Source: Nemopilema nomurai
Taxonomy: Eukaryota > Cnidaria > Scyphozoa > Rhizostomeae > Rhizostomatidae
Assembly (NCBI GenBank): GCA_003864495.1
Contig: ML133433.1
Location: 1,561,618-1,625,617 of the forward strand
DNA length: 64,000 bases
Reading direction: 5' to 3'
Under the pieces are notes generated by a model. It saw nothing but the letters and a program-made list of their open reading frames with translations, had not been told where the DNA came from and did no database searches. Positions 49,540 through 62,087 of the stretch are shown in pieces. The position numbers and the translations under genes are program-made. Within the stretch, counting starts at the first letter, position 1, and every line of letters begins with the position of its first letter.

Positions 49540-50047
49540 TCGATTCGAATCTACTCGATATGATTCGAATCTACTCGATATGATTCGAATCTACTGGATA
49601 TGATTCGAGTCTACTCGATATGATTCGAATCTACTCGATATGATTCGAGTCTACTCGATATGATTCGAATCTACTCGATTTGATTCGAATCTACTCGATT
49701 TGATTCGAATCTACTCGATTTGATTCGAATCTACTCGATTTGATTCGAATCTACTCGATATGATTCGAGTCTACTCGATATGATTCGAGTCTACTCGATA
49801 TGATTCGAATCTACTCGAAATGATTCGAATCTACTCGATATGATTCGAATCTACTCGATATGATTCGAATCTACTCGATATGATTCGAATCTACTCGATT
49901 TGATTGGAATCTACTCGATTTGATTCGAATCTACTCGATTTGATTCGAATCTACTCGATTTGATTCGAATCTACTCGATATGATTCGAGTCTACTCGATA
50001 TGATTCGAATCTACTCGAAATGATTCGAATCTACTCGATATGATTCG
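49540..50047. repeat. 20-bp satellite array downstream of the laminin gene
   Basis: About 25 consecutive copies of the 20-bp unit TGATTCGAATCTACTCGATA with no indels. Variants occur at three positions (GAAT/GAGT, GATA/GATT/GAAA). The variants are ordered: a run of GATT units, then GATA, GAGT, GAAA and GATA units, appears twice, which suggests a higher-order unit. No ORF. Confidence 0.95.
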
Positions 50048-53000
50048 TAACCAGATGCCAAGATGCGGAACTTCCTATTGTCTCTTTCATTCAATGCTAA
50101 CTTAGTTCTTTACCTCCTCCTTCTAGACTTTTAGTGTCTGCACGTGTCTCTTACTATTTTTAGATTCTTTTACACCATTTCTACGTCATTGTACTTATAA
50201 AGTGGCTAGAACACTCATTTTTTAGATTTTTATTTTTGTTATACCTTTTACTGGACTTGTCGTTTAAGGAAAACCAAAAACTACTTTTATACTAATGCTA
50301 ACTTGAATTGTTCTTTGACGAGATACAACGCATTAATAGTTTCCTCCAAAATGACAAAGCTTTTGAAGCTCCATTCCTCTATCCACCCAATCTGAGGTTA
50401 CATCAAATCAGCTAATTCTAGTCTCCTATCTTGGTTTAACGTCCATTAAATTTCAAGTAGGGAGACAAAAGTGGCAAAAGTTGTTTTAGGTTTGTCTTTT
50501 CGGTGGCATCTGTAGACATCAGTTGGGGCCTTATGCATTTAGGCCATTGCAAGAGATTGCTAAGTGATTGTGCGAGCCCTTGAAAGTGATTGTGTGAGTT
50601 GGTAGAACACATTACCCTGTTGGTGACCAGGTTTTACATAGCAACGGTCGCCCTTGGTAGTACCTTTGCCTTTTTGGAATCAATATTCCCAACCCGCCCT
50701 TCAAGTGACTATGAACTTTGCGTAACATTGGCAATGAAGCTTTTGACACACGTCTACAGATCGTCGCCGATTTTTACCGGATTTGTCGACTTTTTTGATT
50801 TTATATCGTAGATTTTACTTTTGTACCATTGCGACATTTCGTTTTGCTAAATAGAAATCAGCAAAAGTTTGTTATGTTTTCTAAAGCATTTTGTAAAATT
50901 TTGATTTCTTTATAAGGAAACGCAATAAATCTGCGAAGGATCCTTTGGCCGTTTCTTATTGTCTTCTGTGTTTCGCCCTGAGCAAAATTTTTATGCTGAT
51001 GAAGTGTTTTTTCCCAAGAGATCCAATTCCCAATGGCCCAATGATATTTACAGGCAGTCTATGGTACTTTCATTGCACATTGCTGCAGATTCAAAATGGC
51101 GCGTGTATTGCGGTATGAAGTGATACGCAGCATTCACAAGGGAGCAAGAAGTTGAATTAATCAATGAATGAAACAAAACAATAACTATATCGCTGGGCGT
51201 TGGGTATGTTGGGGATTCTTGTCATGAATTCCGGAGAGTTTTTCGGATTCTGCCATTGGACTAGCGAATCATTTGGCTGGCAGCCAGGCGGCCTAAGGTG
51301 AGAGTTACTTCGAAAATGGCATGCAGGAATCCAAAATCCTTGCACGAAAATCAGCTGCTTATTCGTTTGCTGCAGCACTGCATATCCCTTGCTGAAGTTT
51401 ATAGGAAGGGAACAAGTCCGTTTATTATCAAGACAGTGCTCCGACCTAGACGTATAATTCTTGAAGAACTATGCTATCGCCAACGATCGACTCTTATTTG
51501 ACCATTCTCATCAAGGCGAAATATTACAGTTCAAGTTGAAGCAACTTTGAAGTTTCATTGACGAGGGAGCACGCCACGGGTATGACAACAGCATGGATTC
51601 GTGAACCAATTATTGGCCTACATTTAAACACGTAAAGGTAGGTTGTCGGCATGGGAATCTGTTTGGCAGGCAACCTGTCTTGCTAATTTGTGAGCGTAAC
51701 GTGGCATGAAATTTGTTACTAGCTAGTTGTTTTCATTTGGATGTTATCATTTTTGCTGTATTTGACATGCATAATGTTAAAGCAAATTCAGAACTAAGTT
51801 CACAGAAAGCGGAGGTATTTTATCTGATGAAGAACTTAAATTAAAACACGAAAACAAAGATGGCGTCAAGTCTTGATGACGCTTATTTTTCCCGCCAAAG
51901 TTTAAAAACTTTAAGCACCATAGACAATGCCTTAGAAGTTAAGTGAGTTTACGAGGTTTCTTGTCGTTTCAATTGTTCCACATTGAGTAGTTTAGGTGTA
52001 TTTAAATTGTGGGAGGTTCGAAAATGAACTGGAAATATACATCCCTTTCTGAGTCCCGATGTGATTCGTAGCTACAGCCTACCCAACACAGACCTGAGAG
52101 GAGAAGTGCATTTAGGAATAATTAGAAATTCAACGATTTTTTCACTTTCGTTTGGTGGTAGAGGGCTCAAGGATGAATTGTGTAATGGAAGATCAGTGGC
52201 GGGTGGTCTAATATTTTTTAAAGGATACTTTAATGTTTTAATATTTGTGCGAATCCAAATGGTTCAAACATTATCGTCTTCATCCAGGGACCCGCGCAGC
52301 CATTGGGCTAGGGGTGGTGGCTTTAGCCCCCTTTTCGAAGATAAATCTGAAAGCTCTCACAAATGTGAAAACCGAAGGTTTGCCACTGACATTGATGGTC
52401 GAGAACGAAGAAAAATAGCGTATACGCGAATTTTTGTCAGCTGTGGTTAAATCGGTATTGCGTAAAGCGTTAAGTCTTTATTGTCACTTTTTAAACCCAC
52501 CTATCAAAGCTTGCTCTAGCTCTTCGTTTGGTATGAATTTTCGAAAGATAATAGTATGGTATGATCAACTTGGCCCGTTAAGTCTCCGTCAAAAGTGATC
52601 ATTTGTGGTCAATAGTATTGGTCTATAAAGCAAAGTTCTTCGAACAGCAAATATTCTGCGAATCTTCTGAAATACTTAAAGCAACATGAGACTTGAAATT
52701 GTCACAAGACTGCCTTTACCTAAATGTATGTTGTCCGAAAATGCGGTGATGGCATTTGGGGATCACTTGATTGCAAGTTTACTCTAAAAAGTCTGATAGA
52801 TCTTTGGTTGCGACAGACTTTTTACTAGGCCTCCTTGTTAATCTTGTCAGTTGTTTTGGTATATGCAACTTTTCATAGTAGCTAAATCGAATTTTGCACA
52901 TGAAAATGGATGCAAATAAGCAATACTTTTTGAAAGGGATGTTTTCAGTTTTACTTAATTAAGGGCTTGGTCAATTATAACCAATCACGCGATCTGCTTA

Positions 53001-53267
53001 TCACCCTCTAGTGTTTTCGATCCGCATCTGGCTATATATTCGGTCAGCTTTTTGTTATTATCCGACGTTTGCATACTCTGAGTAGTGTCGGACGAAACAT
53101 CCATTTTTCGATTTCTTGAAATTCTGATAGCCGAATTAATTAGGTACATAATGATACCATGTTTGAAGCTAGAAGAAGTTTTGTAAATGGAGAAATCCCG
53201 CATCAACGAAGGTTTCCATAATTTTCTTATCAAAGTTTCTAGCAGCGGTTTTCAAATCCCTCGACCT
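50048..53267. other. Intergenic region, mostly without recognised features
   Basis: Only short ORFs without family resemblance are present (for example 51298-51501 plus, 52061-52450 plus, 52985-53233 minus). The best candidate for something real is the short exon-like ORF at 51860 described separately. Confidence 0.4.
51860..51942 (+). CDS. Candidate first coding exon of an unknown gene
   Basis: ATG in a good start context (AAGATGG) opens a 27-codon frame beginning MASSLDDAYFSRQSLKTLST. It ends at a good donor (GTTAA|gtgagt). Without splicing the frame stops at the TGA within the donor. I do not recognise the peptide and could not trace a second exon, so this rests on start context, composition and splice signal only. 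Confidence 0.25.
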
Positions 53268-54249
53268 GTTAAGCCGATTATCATTGTTCTGCATCCATGG
53301 GTTGTTGTGCTTATTTAAAGACGGTAATTGATCTTCAAACCTAAGCTATTTGACCCGGATTACATTGTTGGTAAAATGATCCCGATGTGTATCATCGCAA
53401 GTGCGATTAGCAAAATCCCGTTTTCTCCGGACTCGAAATTCCTCTACATACAGGTACAACAACAAAATATTTTGTACCCAAGGAACCAATCTAATGGCTC
53501 AAAGATTTGCACACGGCCAGGGCAGACGTTGGGCAAACAAAGTGTCTCAAAATTTTTTATTTACTTGGTCCGTATTTAACACCCAAATACAGCTGCGGGA
53601 GGGTGGACAAATTGTTTGCCAATTTTCGACAGGGAATAGTTTCAAGAAGGGGAGGGATTTAAAAAATCTGAAACATTCTTTGGTAGCTTAGGATCTGCAC
53701 TTCCTGCTGGTATAAGTCAGATTACGTTACCACAAATGCAAGGGTACAAAATAGCTTTTGAAGGTGGTACACACTTTTAAACAACAAATTCGCTTGGAAA
53801 ATATCATTTAACATTACTTTCCATAACTTTGATCTGGCTGCACATCGAATGATATATAGTTTACCCATATTTCATGAACAGTTTGGCTTTTAAGAAGAAA
53901 AAACCAAATTTCGTGTTGAAAAAGTTTACCGTAACCTTAAGTATGCAGAAACTAATTCCGCTTTTTCTATCTCATATTACTTTGTCCCTTGAGCCATGCC
54001 ATTATATTGCACAATTATAAGGCAAAATTCCATGAAGGAATGGTCATTTGTCAACTAGGTATGGGCAACCGTAAATAGAAAAGATAGTGTAGTAGGGAGT
54101 TTTGAAATAACGCAGTCAGCTTTGGTGGTATTGCGAACACTAGTCAATTAGAGCAAGAAAATATCTGGTCCGCCAAAGTAACTGTGCAAAACATTTCATG
54201 GGCGGGTTAGCAGCTCGGCTTGCTGTATCAGCTCAGGTGGTGGAGACCT

Positions 54250-54722
54250 ACCGACATCTTTGCATACGACATCTCCGCATACAACATCTTCACACATAAC
54301 ATCTTGGCCTAAGACATCTTGCTATACGACATCTTGCTGTACGACATCTTGCTGTACGACATCTTGGCCTATGGCATCTTTATATATGACATCTTGGTGT
54401 ACGACATCTTGGCCTACGACATCTTGGCCTATGGCATCTTAGCCTACGACATCTTGATATATGTATACGACATCTTGGCCTATGACGTCTTGATATACCA
54501 CATCTTGATATATGACATCTTAATATAGCACATCTTGGCCTATGGCATCTTGGTATACGACATCTTGTCCTACGACATATTGGCCAACAACATCTTGGCC
54601 TATGGCATCTTGGCCTATGGCATCTTGGCCTATGGCATCTTGGCCTATGGCATCTTGGCCTATGGCATCTTGGCCTATGGCATCTTGGCCTATGGCATCT
54701 TGGCCTATGGCATCTTGAAAGA
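54250..54722. repeat. 15-bp satellite in duplication copy A
   Basis: A tandem array of a 15-bp unit (GGCATCTTGGCCTAT, with GACATCTTG variants). It is regular at the right end (about 54595-54718) and degenerate at the left. A 15-bp period keeps frames open on both strands, giving AYGIL-type and RCHRP-type artefact ORFs. Confidence 0.92.
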
Positions 54723-55728
54723 AGACATCGTTGGCTTGTTCGTAACATTCATTGCATATACTTTGTCTTCTTAAGACGAATCAGAGCTGGCGTCGGTTTT
54801 CAGAAAATGAATAACTTTCTTCCTTTTCTTTTGCTTTCATTAGGGCTTGAATTTCTCCTGCCTCTTGTCCTTGCAATACTTGGAGAATTGATTAAATCTG
54901 CCACCCTTGCTGCATTGTCTCCCTCTTGCAAAGCACCGTACTCCACGAAGGTCGGCTCTCCCAGGGGCACTTTTGATGGGGCACTTATTCGGAGGTAGCA
55001 CTCTAATGAGGGCGGCGCTTTTTAAAACCGTGACATTTTTGCTAAGACAAGTAAGTTTTAAAAAGTCTTTAAGTAATAAAAATTACAAGTTTCAACTTCC
55101 AAGATATCGTTAAAGGTTCATAAAATGTCATTTTCATTGATTCTCAAAAGAGAGTTAAAAAAGAATACCTCAAAATTATTTTCAATCTGAACATTCATCG
55201 GGTTGAATAGTGATGGTGTTCAACATCAGGGTGAATATCAGGGACGGGATTAATTGAAACTGATTGCGCAATAATGAATTAAACGGATACAGCCAGATTG
55301 TCTTTAGCAATTTAACTTACTCATATCAGATTACAACGAAATAATAATCTAGGATTCATAGGCAGTCCGCATTGGGTGTAAAGATATGACTGTATGGGAT
55401 GTTACCGAATCCTTGGTGCGTTAGCCAGATGGTGGCATCGATTTTTAAGTTCTACATGGTGCCACAATGGTTTTCTTTCTATTTATTCTAGCTCTTGACT
55501 ATGTTCGATGCGTGCGATTAGAAATGCCGTGACCTTGCTTACCTCTTTAAACTGCAACCTTAGTCGGATTTCAAAAGAAAAAATTCAAAGCAAATTACAT
55601 TATCAAAGCAGAAAGTTTCTCCGATCTGCGGTTGTCCAAAAGAACGTCACAATTTGAACTAACGAATAAAAACTTCAGGTCACAAAAACAGACACAATTC
55701 TGTTCATTCAAGACGATTGAGATAGGTA

Positions 55729-57222
55729 TGGCACGCCAAACCCGTCAAAAGTAATCAAAATTGTTGTTGACTGTTGAAATTTGGTTGTTAAGTTCCTGAA
55801 ATTTGTTTGTTGTTAAAATACATAGTTTTTGTCATCAAAATTAGTAATTGTCAAATTCTGACTGTCAAATTTTCAAATTCTGTTTGTCAAATTTTCACAT
55901 TCTGATTGTCAAATTTTTGAATTCTGATTGTCAAATTTTCAGATTTTGATTGTAAAAATTTCAGAGTCTGATTATCAGATTTTCAAATCTCTGCTCGCAC
56001 AACGAGGCTACACATTCCTCTACAAGGAGGCTGCAGCCACGTTGTTGTTGTTCGCGTCCTTCCTTCGTCATGTCTGCTGCCAACGTATTGCTGAGTACAA
56101 TTCACTGGCTTCTGAAGGACGCCAAGCCCACGAATCTGTGCCACGACCAACATCAGTGGAAGATGAAGTTACTACATTGTTTCGAGGAAAAGGAGTCGCG
56201 ATGAATAATGCGACCAGTGGCGGTGGTGCACCAGCAGGGCCCGAGCAGTTCCAGCGAGATATCAAGGGCCTTACAACAGGCCTGTAAGACCTTTTTTAGC
56301 AATTATGCATCCAGTTACCGACCTGGTACCTCATCGTTGCCTTATGCACCAGTACCAGCTTTTAGGCCGTCAATATGCCATAAATAGTTGGGACCTTCTT
56401 TTATTCTGAATCGTTTCCTTATTGCTATTCCCCATTCATCTACAATGGATAGGCTAGCACACACATTCTAGCACGTTGACTCCAGAATCCTTTGGCGCGA
56501 GGACTCCCCATCACTAAAGTTGCACCAGCCAGCATTTGGAGTTCTATCTAAAATATTTTTAATAACAGTGTCTAACTAGCACTGTCATCAAATGAAATGC
56601 CAAATTCATTACGTCTTCTTCTCAATGCACTTTCACTTACTCCAAGGATTAGGGCAATGGAAACCCAAGAAAACCAAATTCCTTCAGAGACGAAACATCT
56701 GCTGTGTCTATCTTAAAGCGTGGCCTTCCACCAGTTGAATTTTCTTTTTGAAGATTCACGTAATTCCGAGTCTGAGTCTGGTTGTTTTCAATAATGTTAT
56801 CCATGATTTGGTAATGAAAGGTGAGCTTAAAGGCGAGTTGTTCCAATGTGTTTGCAAATTGATTGTGACCATTTTGGGTGAGCTCACTGACGAAAGCAGA
56901 AGTTATTTGGATGTAAATTTGCAACTGTCTTTCGCCAAATTCTATACAGTTAACATCTCTTGTTTCAAAAGCATGTTCGATCCCTTGCAAGAGCGATAGC
57001 AAGGATCTATAAAAGTCGTCCAGTGTGCCCTCCCTTCAGTTTTGCACGCAGCCTCGTTCGGGATAATTTGGAAATTCGACATCAGAATTTGAAAATTTGG
57101 CAATCACAAATTCGGATTACAAAAACTAAGCATAGTAATAGAAAACAAATCTCAGGAACTAAACAACCAAATTTCAACAGTCAACAAAAATTCTGAATAC
57201 TTTTGACGGGTTTGGCGTGCCA
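55729..57222 (-). mobile_element. TIR DNA transposon with truncated integrase-like ORF, copy A
   Basis: The inverted ends TGGCACGCCAAACCCGTCAA (55729) and its complement (to 57222) match well over about 80 bp and are flanked by TA (or AT if the end is set one base in). Next to the left end are several copies of an ATTCTGATTGTCAAATTTTC motif, and related sequence lies inverted near the right end. The minus strand carries a 117-codon ORF (56649-57002) and, one frame over, the continuation to about 56573. The element is non-autonomous or decayed. Confidence 0.8.
56573..57002 (-). pseudogene. Truncated ORF with HTH-like motif inside the TIR transposon (copy A)
   Basis: The ORF starts MLSLLQGIEHAFETRDVNC at 57002 and reaches GGRPRFKIDTADVSSLKEFG. 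The frame then slips near 56655 and continues as IALILGVSESALRRRRNEFG to a stop near 56573. The GRPRF.I...L..L followed by I..LGVS...LRRRR pattern is a helix-turn-helix arrangement I associate, from memory only, with the N-terminal part of integrase-core-domain proteins common in cnidarian and fish genomes. No integrase core follows. Copy B carries the same ORF with a deletion. Confidence 0.5.
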
Positions 57223-57371
57223 TAGATGGGGGAGTCAATCTTGGTGGACGTTTAAAGTTTCAAGGGAAGTCAACCTTTAGAGTTTCAAATTTATTCGCCC
57301 GAATTTCATAATTCTCAACATTCATAGAAATGTCATAGTTCAACCACTTTGTGATGGTTTAGAAAGGTCTA

Positions 57372-57639
57372 CAATCTCTGCCAAAAGTAGTTGGAACACC
57401 GTGAGATTTTTTTGATTTTGCGACCCCCGTTCTATTTCCGTCTCTCCTTGGTAGCTGCAATCCCCTTGCCCCCTTAAACAATGTTGAATCTTTAGGGAAG
57501 GGCATAGGTACATGAGCATACTTAATTTTTTTATCAGGATTATTCACTTTTGCGCTACACAACATTGTTTGCGGGGCGAGGGGATATGGCAACGTTGCGT
57601 AAATTAGGGCAAGTGTTCCAAGACTTTTGGCAGAGATTG
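57372..57639. mobile_element. Tc1/mariner-type MITE, copy A
   Basis: A 268-bp element has inverted ends CAATCTCTGCCAAAAGT (57372) and ACTTTTGGCAGAGATTG (to 57639), each extended by a GTTGGAACAC / GTGTTCCAA motif, and flanked by TA on both sides. The ends resemble Tc1-like termini (CAnnnnnTGCCAAAAGT). There is no transposase inside. Confidence 0.8.
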
Positions 57640-57646
57640 TAGAATG

Positions 57647-58223
57647 GGAACTGTTTCAAATGACTCTTTGAAACGGAGACCATTGCTTGGCAATGATACT
57701 ATATCAAACCCGACATAGACGTAATGATACATTCCATCAGCCACATAACATAGAAACCTTTCTCGTCTCTGTTGATTTGAGACTGTAACAAACTAGTATT
57801 TGCTGAATTGTAACAAAGGGGTAATTGTGCATCCTCTTTCTGAAATGCTTGACATTAGTGGAGTGGGTAATGTTGATAGCGGCCGTTGACATGAAGATCA
57901 TTATGTAAAATAGATTGCAGATAGATTAGACAAACCAGCAGTATATTTCAACTTTATCTGGGATAAATATGAATCAACTATGAAATAGATTAATAAACAA
58001 TTAGGATGAAAAGTTTAAAGCCCCGAAATAAATGCTAACTACCGAGCGGGTGCCGCCTTAAAGTCAATCAACGAACGTAAGGCCCCGATTTAAAAATACA
58101 TTGCATGAGCGACGGCTGGTTGTTGAAAAAAATAGAACTCTAGGGATCCGATTTCGCAACATCTTCTACGTGTTGGCGCTTGCCATTCAATGAATTATAA
58201 AGAATAAAATTAGATGCTTGAGA
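57647..58223. other. Single-copy spacer right of duplication copy A
   Basis: No ORF or repeat I can support. Confidence 0.4.
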
Positions 58224-59557
58224 CTACATCAATTCATCATATTTGGTCTCGACAAAACAAGCAAGTATAGCTAATAGACAGCATCCTGTCAGCACATGTA
58301 GAATACCGAAGGAAAGGCTGCTACTGACATGATAGAGATAAAGGGCAACAAACTGCCCAAACAGGTTTCCGAGTTGGCTAAACGAACTCGCAACACCACT
58401 TCCACTGGCTCTGATTGAAGTTGGAAGAAGCTCTGCACTGTAAACACTGAGGAAGTTCTTGAAAGTCGTAGAGGCAACTACAGCAAAAGATATTGTAGCA
58501 AAAAGAAGCCAACCACGCAATGGCCAGTAAAAGGAAACAAGAATGGCACAGATGCTTGTTAGCAATATTCCTGCTGTTTGCTTCCTTGTAAATCTTGAAT
58601 ATAACAGATAAGATGTTGGCACTGAAAATAAATTAGCAATGTCCACAGCCCAGCGATATTTGTATGTCATGCTTTCAGCACATTTCCTACAAATAACAAC
58701 ATCAGAGTTTTCCCCAAATTGCATCATCCATATCGCACAGTGGCAGATATTGCATGTCCGCAAAATCGTAGTAAGGAAAGTAATGCAACTCTTTTGATTA
58801 TTTCAAACTTTGGAAGTTGTTCTTGAGAACTAGCGTCATTTTTTCCGGCTCTTCTGTTGTGCAATCCCGGTCTGGAACTTGCACGTACCCATATTCAACT
58901 CCATTCATTTTGGCAATCCTTCGAAGAGTGTCCTTGGCTTCGCTCCATCGTCCAACCGCCATCAGATATCTTGGAGGCTCTGGTAAAGATAGCACTGCAA
59001 AGGCAGATATTGCCAATGGCAATGTTTCGCCAAACCTATCAAACCATCGCCAATTCAAATACTTCAACGACTCCATTACCAACTAAATTCCCGTACGCAC
59101 AACCAGCAAATGTTACTGCTTCAAAAAATGAAATATATCTTCGTTTAGATACCGGCAAAATCTCCATGGTGTATGTGAATAGTATCAATGAACTTGATGA
59201 AACCAGGCCAATAGCCCCTCGTATCATCGACAAAAGAATTAAACTTGATGACAGCGAAAAAAGCAAAGTCAAGTACGAGTTCAAGAGGAATGCTAAGATT
59301 AACATTTTGCGTCTGCCATACTTATCGGACAGTTTTCCAAGCAGAACTGATCCTGCAATCTTCACTATACTTTCAGGCAAAACAATCCAAGCTGCAGACA
59401 TGAAACTCAAATTCCATTTGCAGCGAAGGTATGGCTCCAGTATGGCGAGAAGGCTTGTGGTAGAGGAGTATGAGAAATAGCCAATCCACATCATTACCAT
59501 GGCGAAAATTTGAAATTTTCCAAAACCATCTTCTTGCAACTGAAGTTTTGCTTCCAT
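58224..59557 (-). pseudogene. MFS transporter pseudogene, SVOP/SV2-like
   Basis: A major facilitator transporter is readable on the minus strand in pieces. Segment 59557 to about 59060 starts MEAKLQLQEDGFGKFQIFAM, with TM1-TM5 and the loop motif GKLSDKYGRRKM. Segment 59082-58800, one frame over, holds NWRWFDRFGETLPL and LPEPPRYLMAVGRWSEAKDTL. A short piece follows near 58790-58745. Segment 58763-58224 covers the second half, with YSAELLPTSIRASGSGVASS and a final VETKYDEL. These motifs match SVOP/SV2-like organic-ion transporters, usually about 500 residues with 12 membrane passes. At least two to three frame changes break the frame, at about 59055, 58800 and 58745. No introns are evident, so a processed pseudogene is possible; indel errors in the assembly would be the alternative. 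Confidence 0.82.
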
Positions 59558-60647
59558 TTTTCTACCTCCTATCTTATTGTGTCCTTCCCGTCAGCGAAAT
59601 CAAGTTCGAATACTTGGCTCGATAATACTGACTTATTTAAGGTTAATCAAAAAGGACATTGATAATTAAATCAAAAGGTTAAGCCGATTATCATTGTTCT
59701 GCACCCATGGGTTGTTGTGCTTATTTAAAGACGGTAATTGATCTTCAAACCTAGGCTACTTGACCCGGATTACATTGTTGGTAACATGATCCCGATGTGT
59801 ATCATCGCAAGTGCGATTAGCAAAATCCCGTTTTCTCCGGACTCGAAATTCCTCTACATACAGGTACAACAACAAAATATTTTGTACCCAAGGAACCAAT
59901 CTAATGGCTCGAAGATTTGCACACGGCCAGGGCAGACGTTGGGCAAACAAAGTGTCTCAAAATTTTTATTTACTGTGGTCCGTATTTAACACCCAAATAC
60001 AGCTGCGGGAGGGTGGACAAATTGTTTGCCAATTTTCGACAGGGAATAGTTTCAAGAAGGGGAGGGATTTAAAAATCTGAAACATTCTTTCGTAGCTTAG
60101 GATCTGCACTTCCTTCTGGTATAAGTCAGATTGCGTTACCACAAATGCAAGGGTACAAAATAGCTTTTGAAGGTGGTACACACTTTTAAACAACAAATTC
60201 GCTTGGAAAATATCATTAAACATTACTTACCATAACTTTGATCTGGCTGCACATCGAATGATATATAGTTTACCCATATTTCATGAACAGTTTGGCTTTT
60301 AAGAAGAAAAAACCAAATTTCGTGTTGAAAAAGTTTACCGTAACCTAAGTATGCAGAAACTAATTCCGCTTTTTCTCATATTACTTTGTCCCTTGAGCCC
60401 TTGAGGCAGAATTCCATGAAGGAATGGTCATTTGTCAACTAGGTATGGACAACCGTTAATAGAAAAGATAGTGTAGTAGGGAGTTTTGAAATAACGCAGT
60501 CAGCTTTGGTGGTATTGCGAACACTAGTCAATTAGAGCAAGAAAATATCTGGTCCGCCAAAGTAACTGTGCAAAACATTTCATGGGCGGGTTAGCAGCTC
60601 GGCTTGCTGTATCAGCTCAGGTGGTGGAGACCTACCGACATCTTTGC

Positions 60648-61083
60648 ATACGACATCTTCGCATACAACATCTTCACCTATAACATCTTGGCCTAAGACA
60701 TCTTGCTATACGACATCTTGCTGTACGACATCTTGGCCTATGGCATCTTTATATATGACATCTTGGTGTACGACATCTTGGCCTACGACAACTTGGCCTA
60801 TGGCATCTTAGCCTACGACATCTTGATATATGTATACGACATCTTGGCCTATGACTTTGTATGACATCTTGTATATGACATCTTAATATAGCACATCTTG
60901 GCCTATGGCATCTTGGTATACGACATCTTGTCCTACGACATATTGGCCAACAACATCTTGGCCTATGGCATCTTGGCCTATGGCATCTTGGCCTATGGCA
61001 TCTTGGCCTATGGCATCTTGGCCTATGGCATCTTGGCCTATGGCATCTTGGCCTATGGCATCTTGGCCTATGGCATCTTGAAA
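60648..61083. repeat. 15-bp satellite in duplication copy B
   Basis: The same array as at 54250-54722, slightly shorter. The regular right part has the same number of units by eye, so little copy-number change has happened since the duplication. Confidence 0.9.
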
Positions 61084-62087
61084 GAAGACATCGTTGGCTT
61101 GTTCGTAACATTCATTGCATATACTTTGTCTTCTTCAGACGAATCAGAGCTGGCGTCGGTTCAGAAAATGAATAACTTTCTTCCTTTCCTTTTGCTTTCA
61201 TTAGGGCTTGAATTTCTCCTGCCTCTTGTCCTTGCAATACTTGGAGAATTGATTAAATCTGCCACCCTTGCTGCATTGTTCCCTCTTGCAAAGCACCGTA
61301 CTCCACGAAGGTCGGCTCTCCCAGGGGCACTTTTGATGGGGCACTTATTCGGAGGTGGCACTCTGATGAGGGCGGCGCTTTTTAAAACCGTGACATTTTT
61401 GCTAAGACAAGTAAGTTTTAAAAAGTCTTTAAGTAATAAAAATTCAAGTTTCAACTTCCAAGATATCGTTAAAGGTTCATAAACTGTCATTTTCATTGAT
61501 TCTCAAAAGAGAGTTAAAAAAGAATACCTCAAAATTATTTTCAATCTGAACATTCATCGGGTTGAATAGTGATGGTGTTCAACATCAGGGTGAATATCAG
61601 GGACGGGATTAATTGAAACTGATTGCGCAATAATGAATTAAACGGATACAGCCAGATTGTCTTTAGCAATTTAACTTACTCATATCAGATTACAACGAAA
61701 TAATAATCTAGGATTCATAGGCAGTCCGCATTGGGTGTAAAGATATGACTGTATGGGATGTTACCGAATCCTTGGTGCGTTAGCCAGATGGTGGCATCGA
61801 TTTTTGAGTTCTACATGGTGCCACAATGGTTTTCTTTCTATTTATTCTAGCTCTTGTCTATGTTCGATGCGTGCGATTAGAAATGCCGTGACCTTGCTTA
61901 CCTCTTTAAACTGCAACCTTAGTCGGATTTCAAAAGAAAAAATTCAAAGCAAATTACATTATCAAAGCAGAAAGTTTCTCCGATCTGCGGTTGTCCAAAA
62001 GAACGTCACAATTTGAACTAACGAATAAAAACTTCAGGTCACAAAAACAGACACAATTCTGTTCATTCAAGACGATTGAGATAGGTA

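Larger units (their letters stand above)
53268..57646. repeat. Large direct duplication, copy A
   Basis: This segment of about 4.38 kb recurs at 59678-64000 with few substitutions and small indels (net 56 bp shorter in copy B), by eye roughly 97% identical or better. It contains, in order, a non-coding region (53268-54240), the 15-bp satellite (54250-54722), a non-coding region (54723-55728), an inverted-repeat transposon (55729-57222) and a small MITE (57372-57639). Paired ORFs such as 53328-53579 occur in both copies, but I see no protein family in them. Confidence 0.93.

Noticed and set aside
54380..54774. ORFs with RCHRP and AYGIL repeats, also at 60749-61111 and 60898-61482
   Set aside because: Frames kept open by a 15-bp satellite in duplicated DNA.
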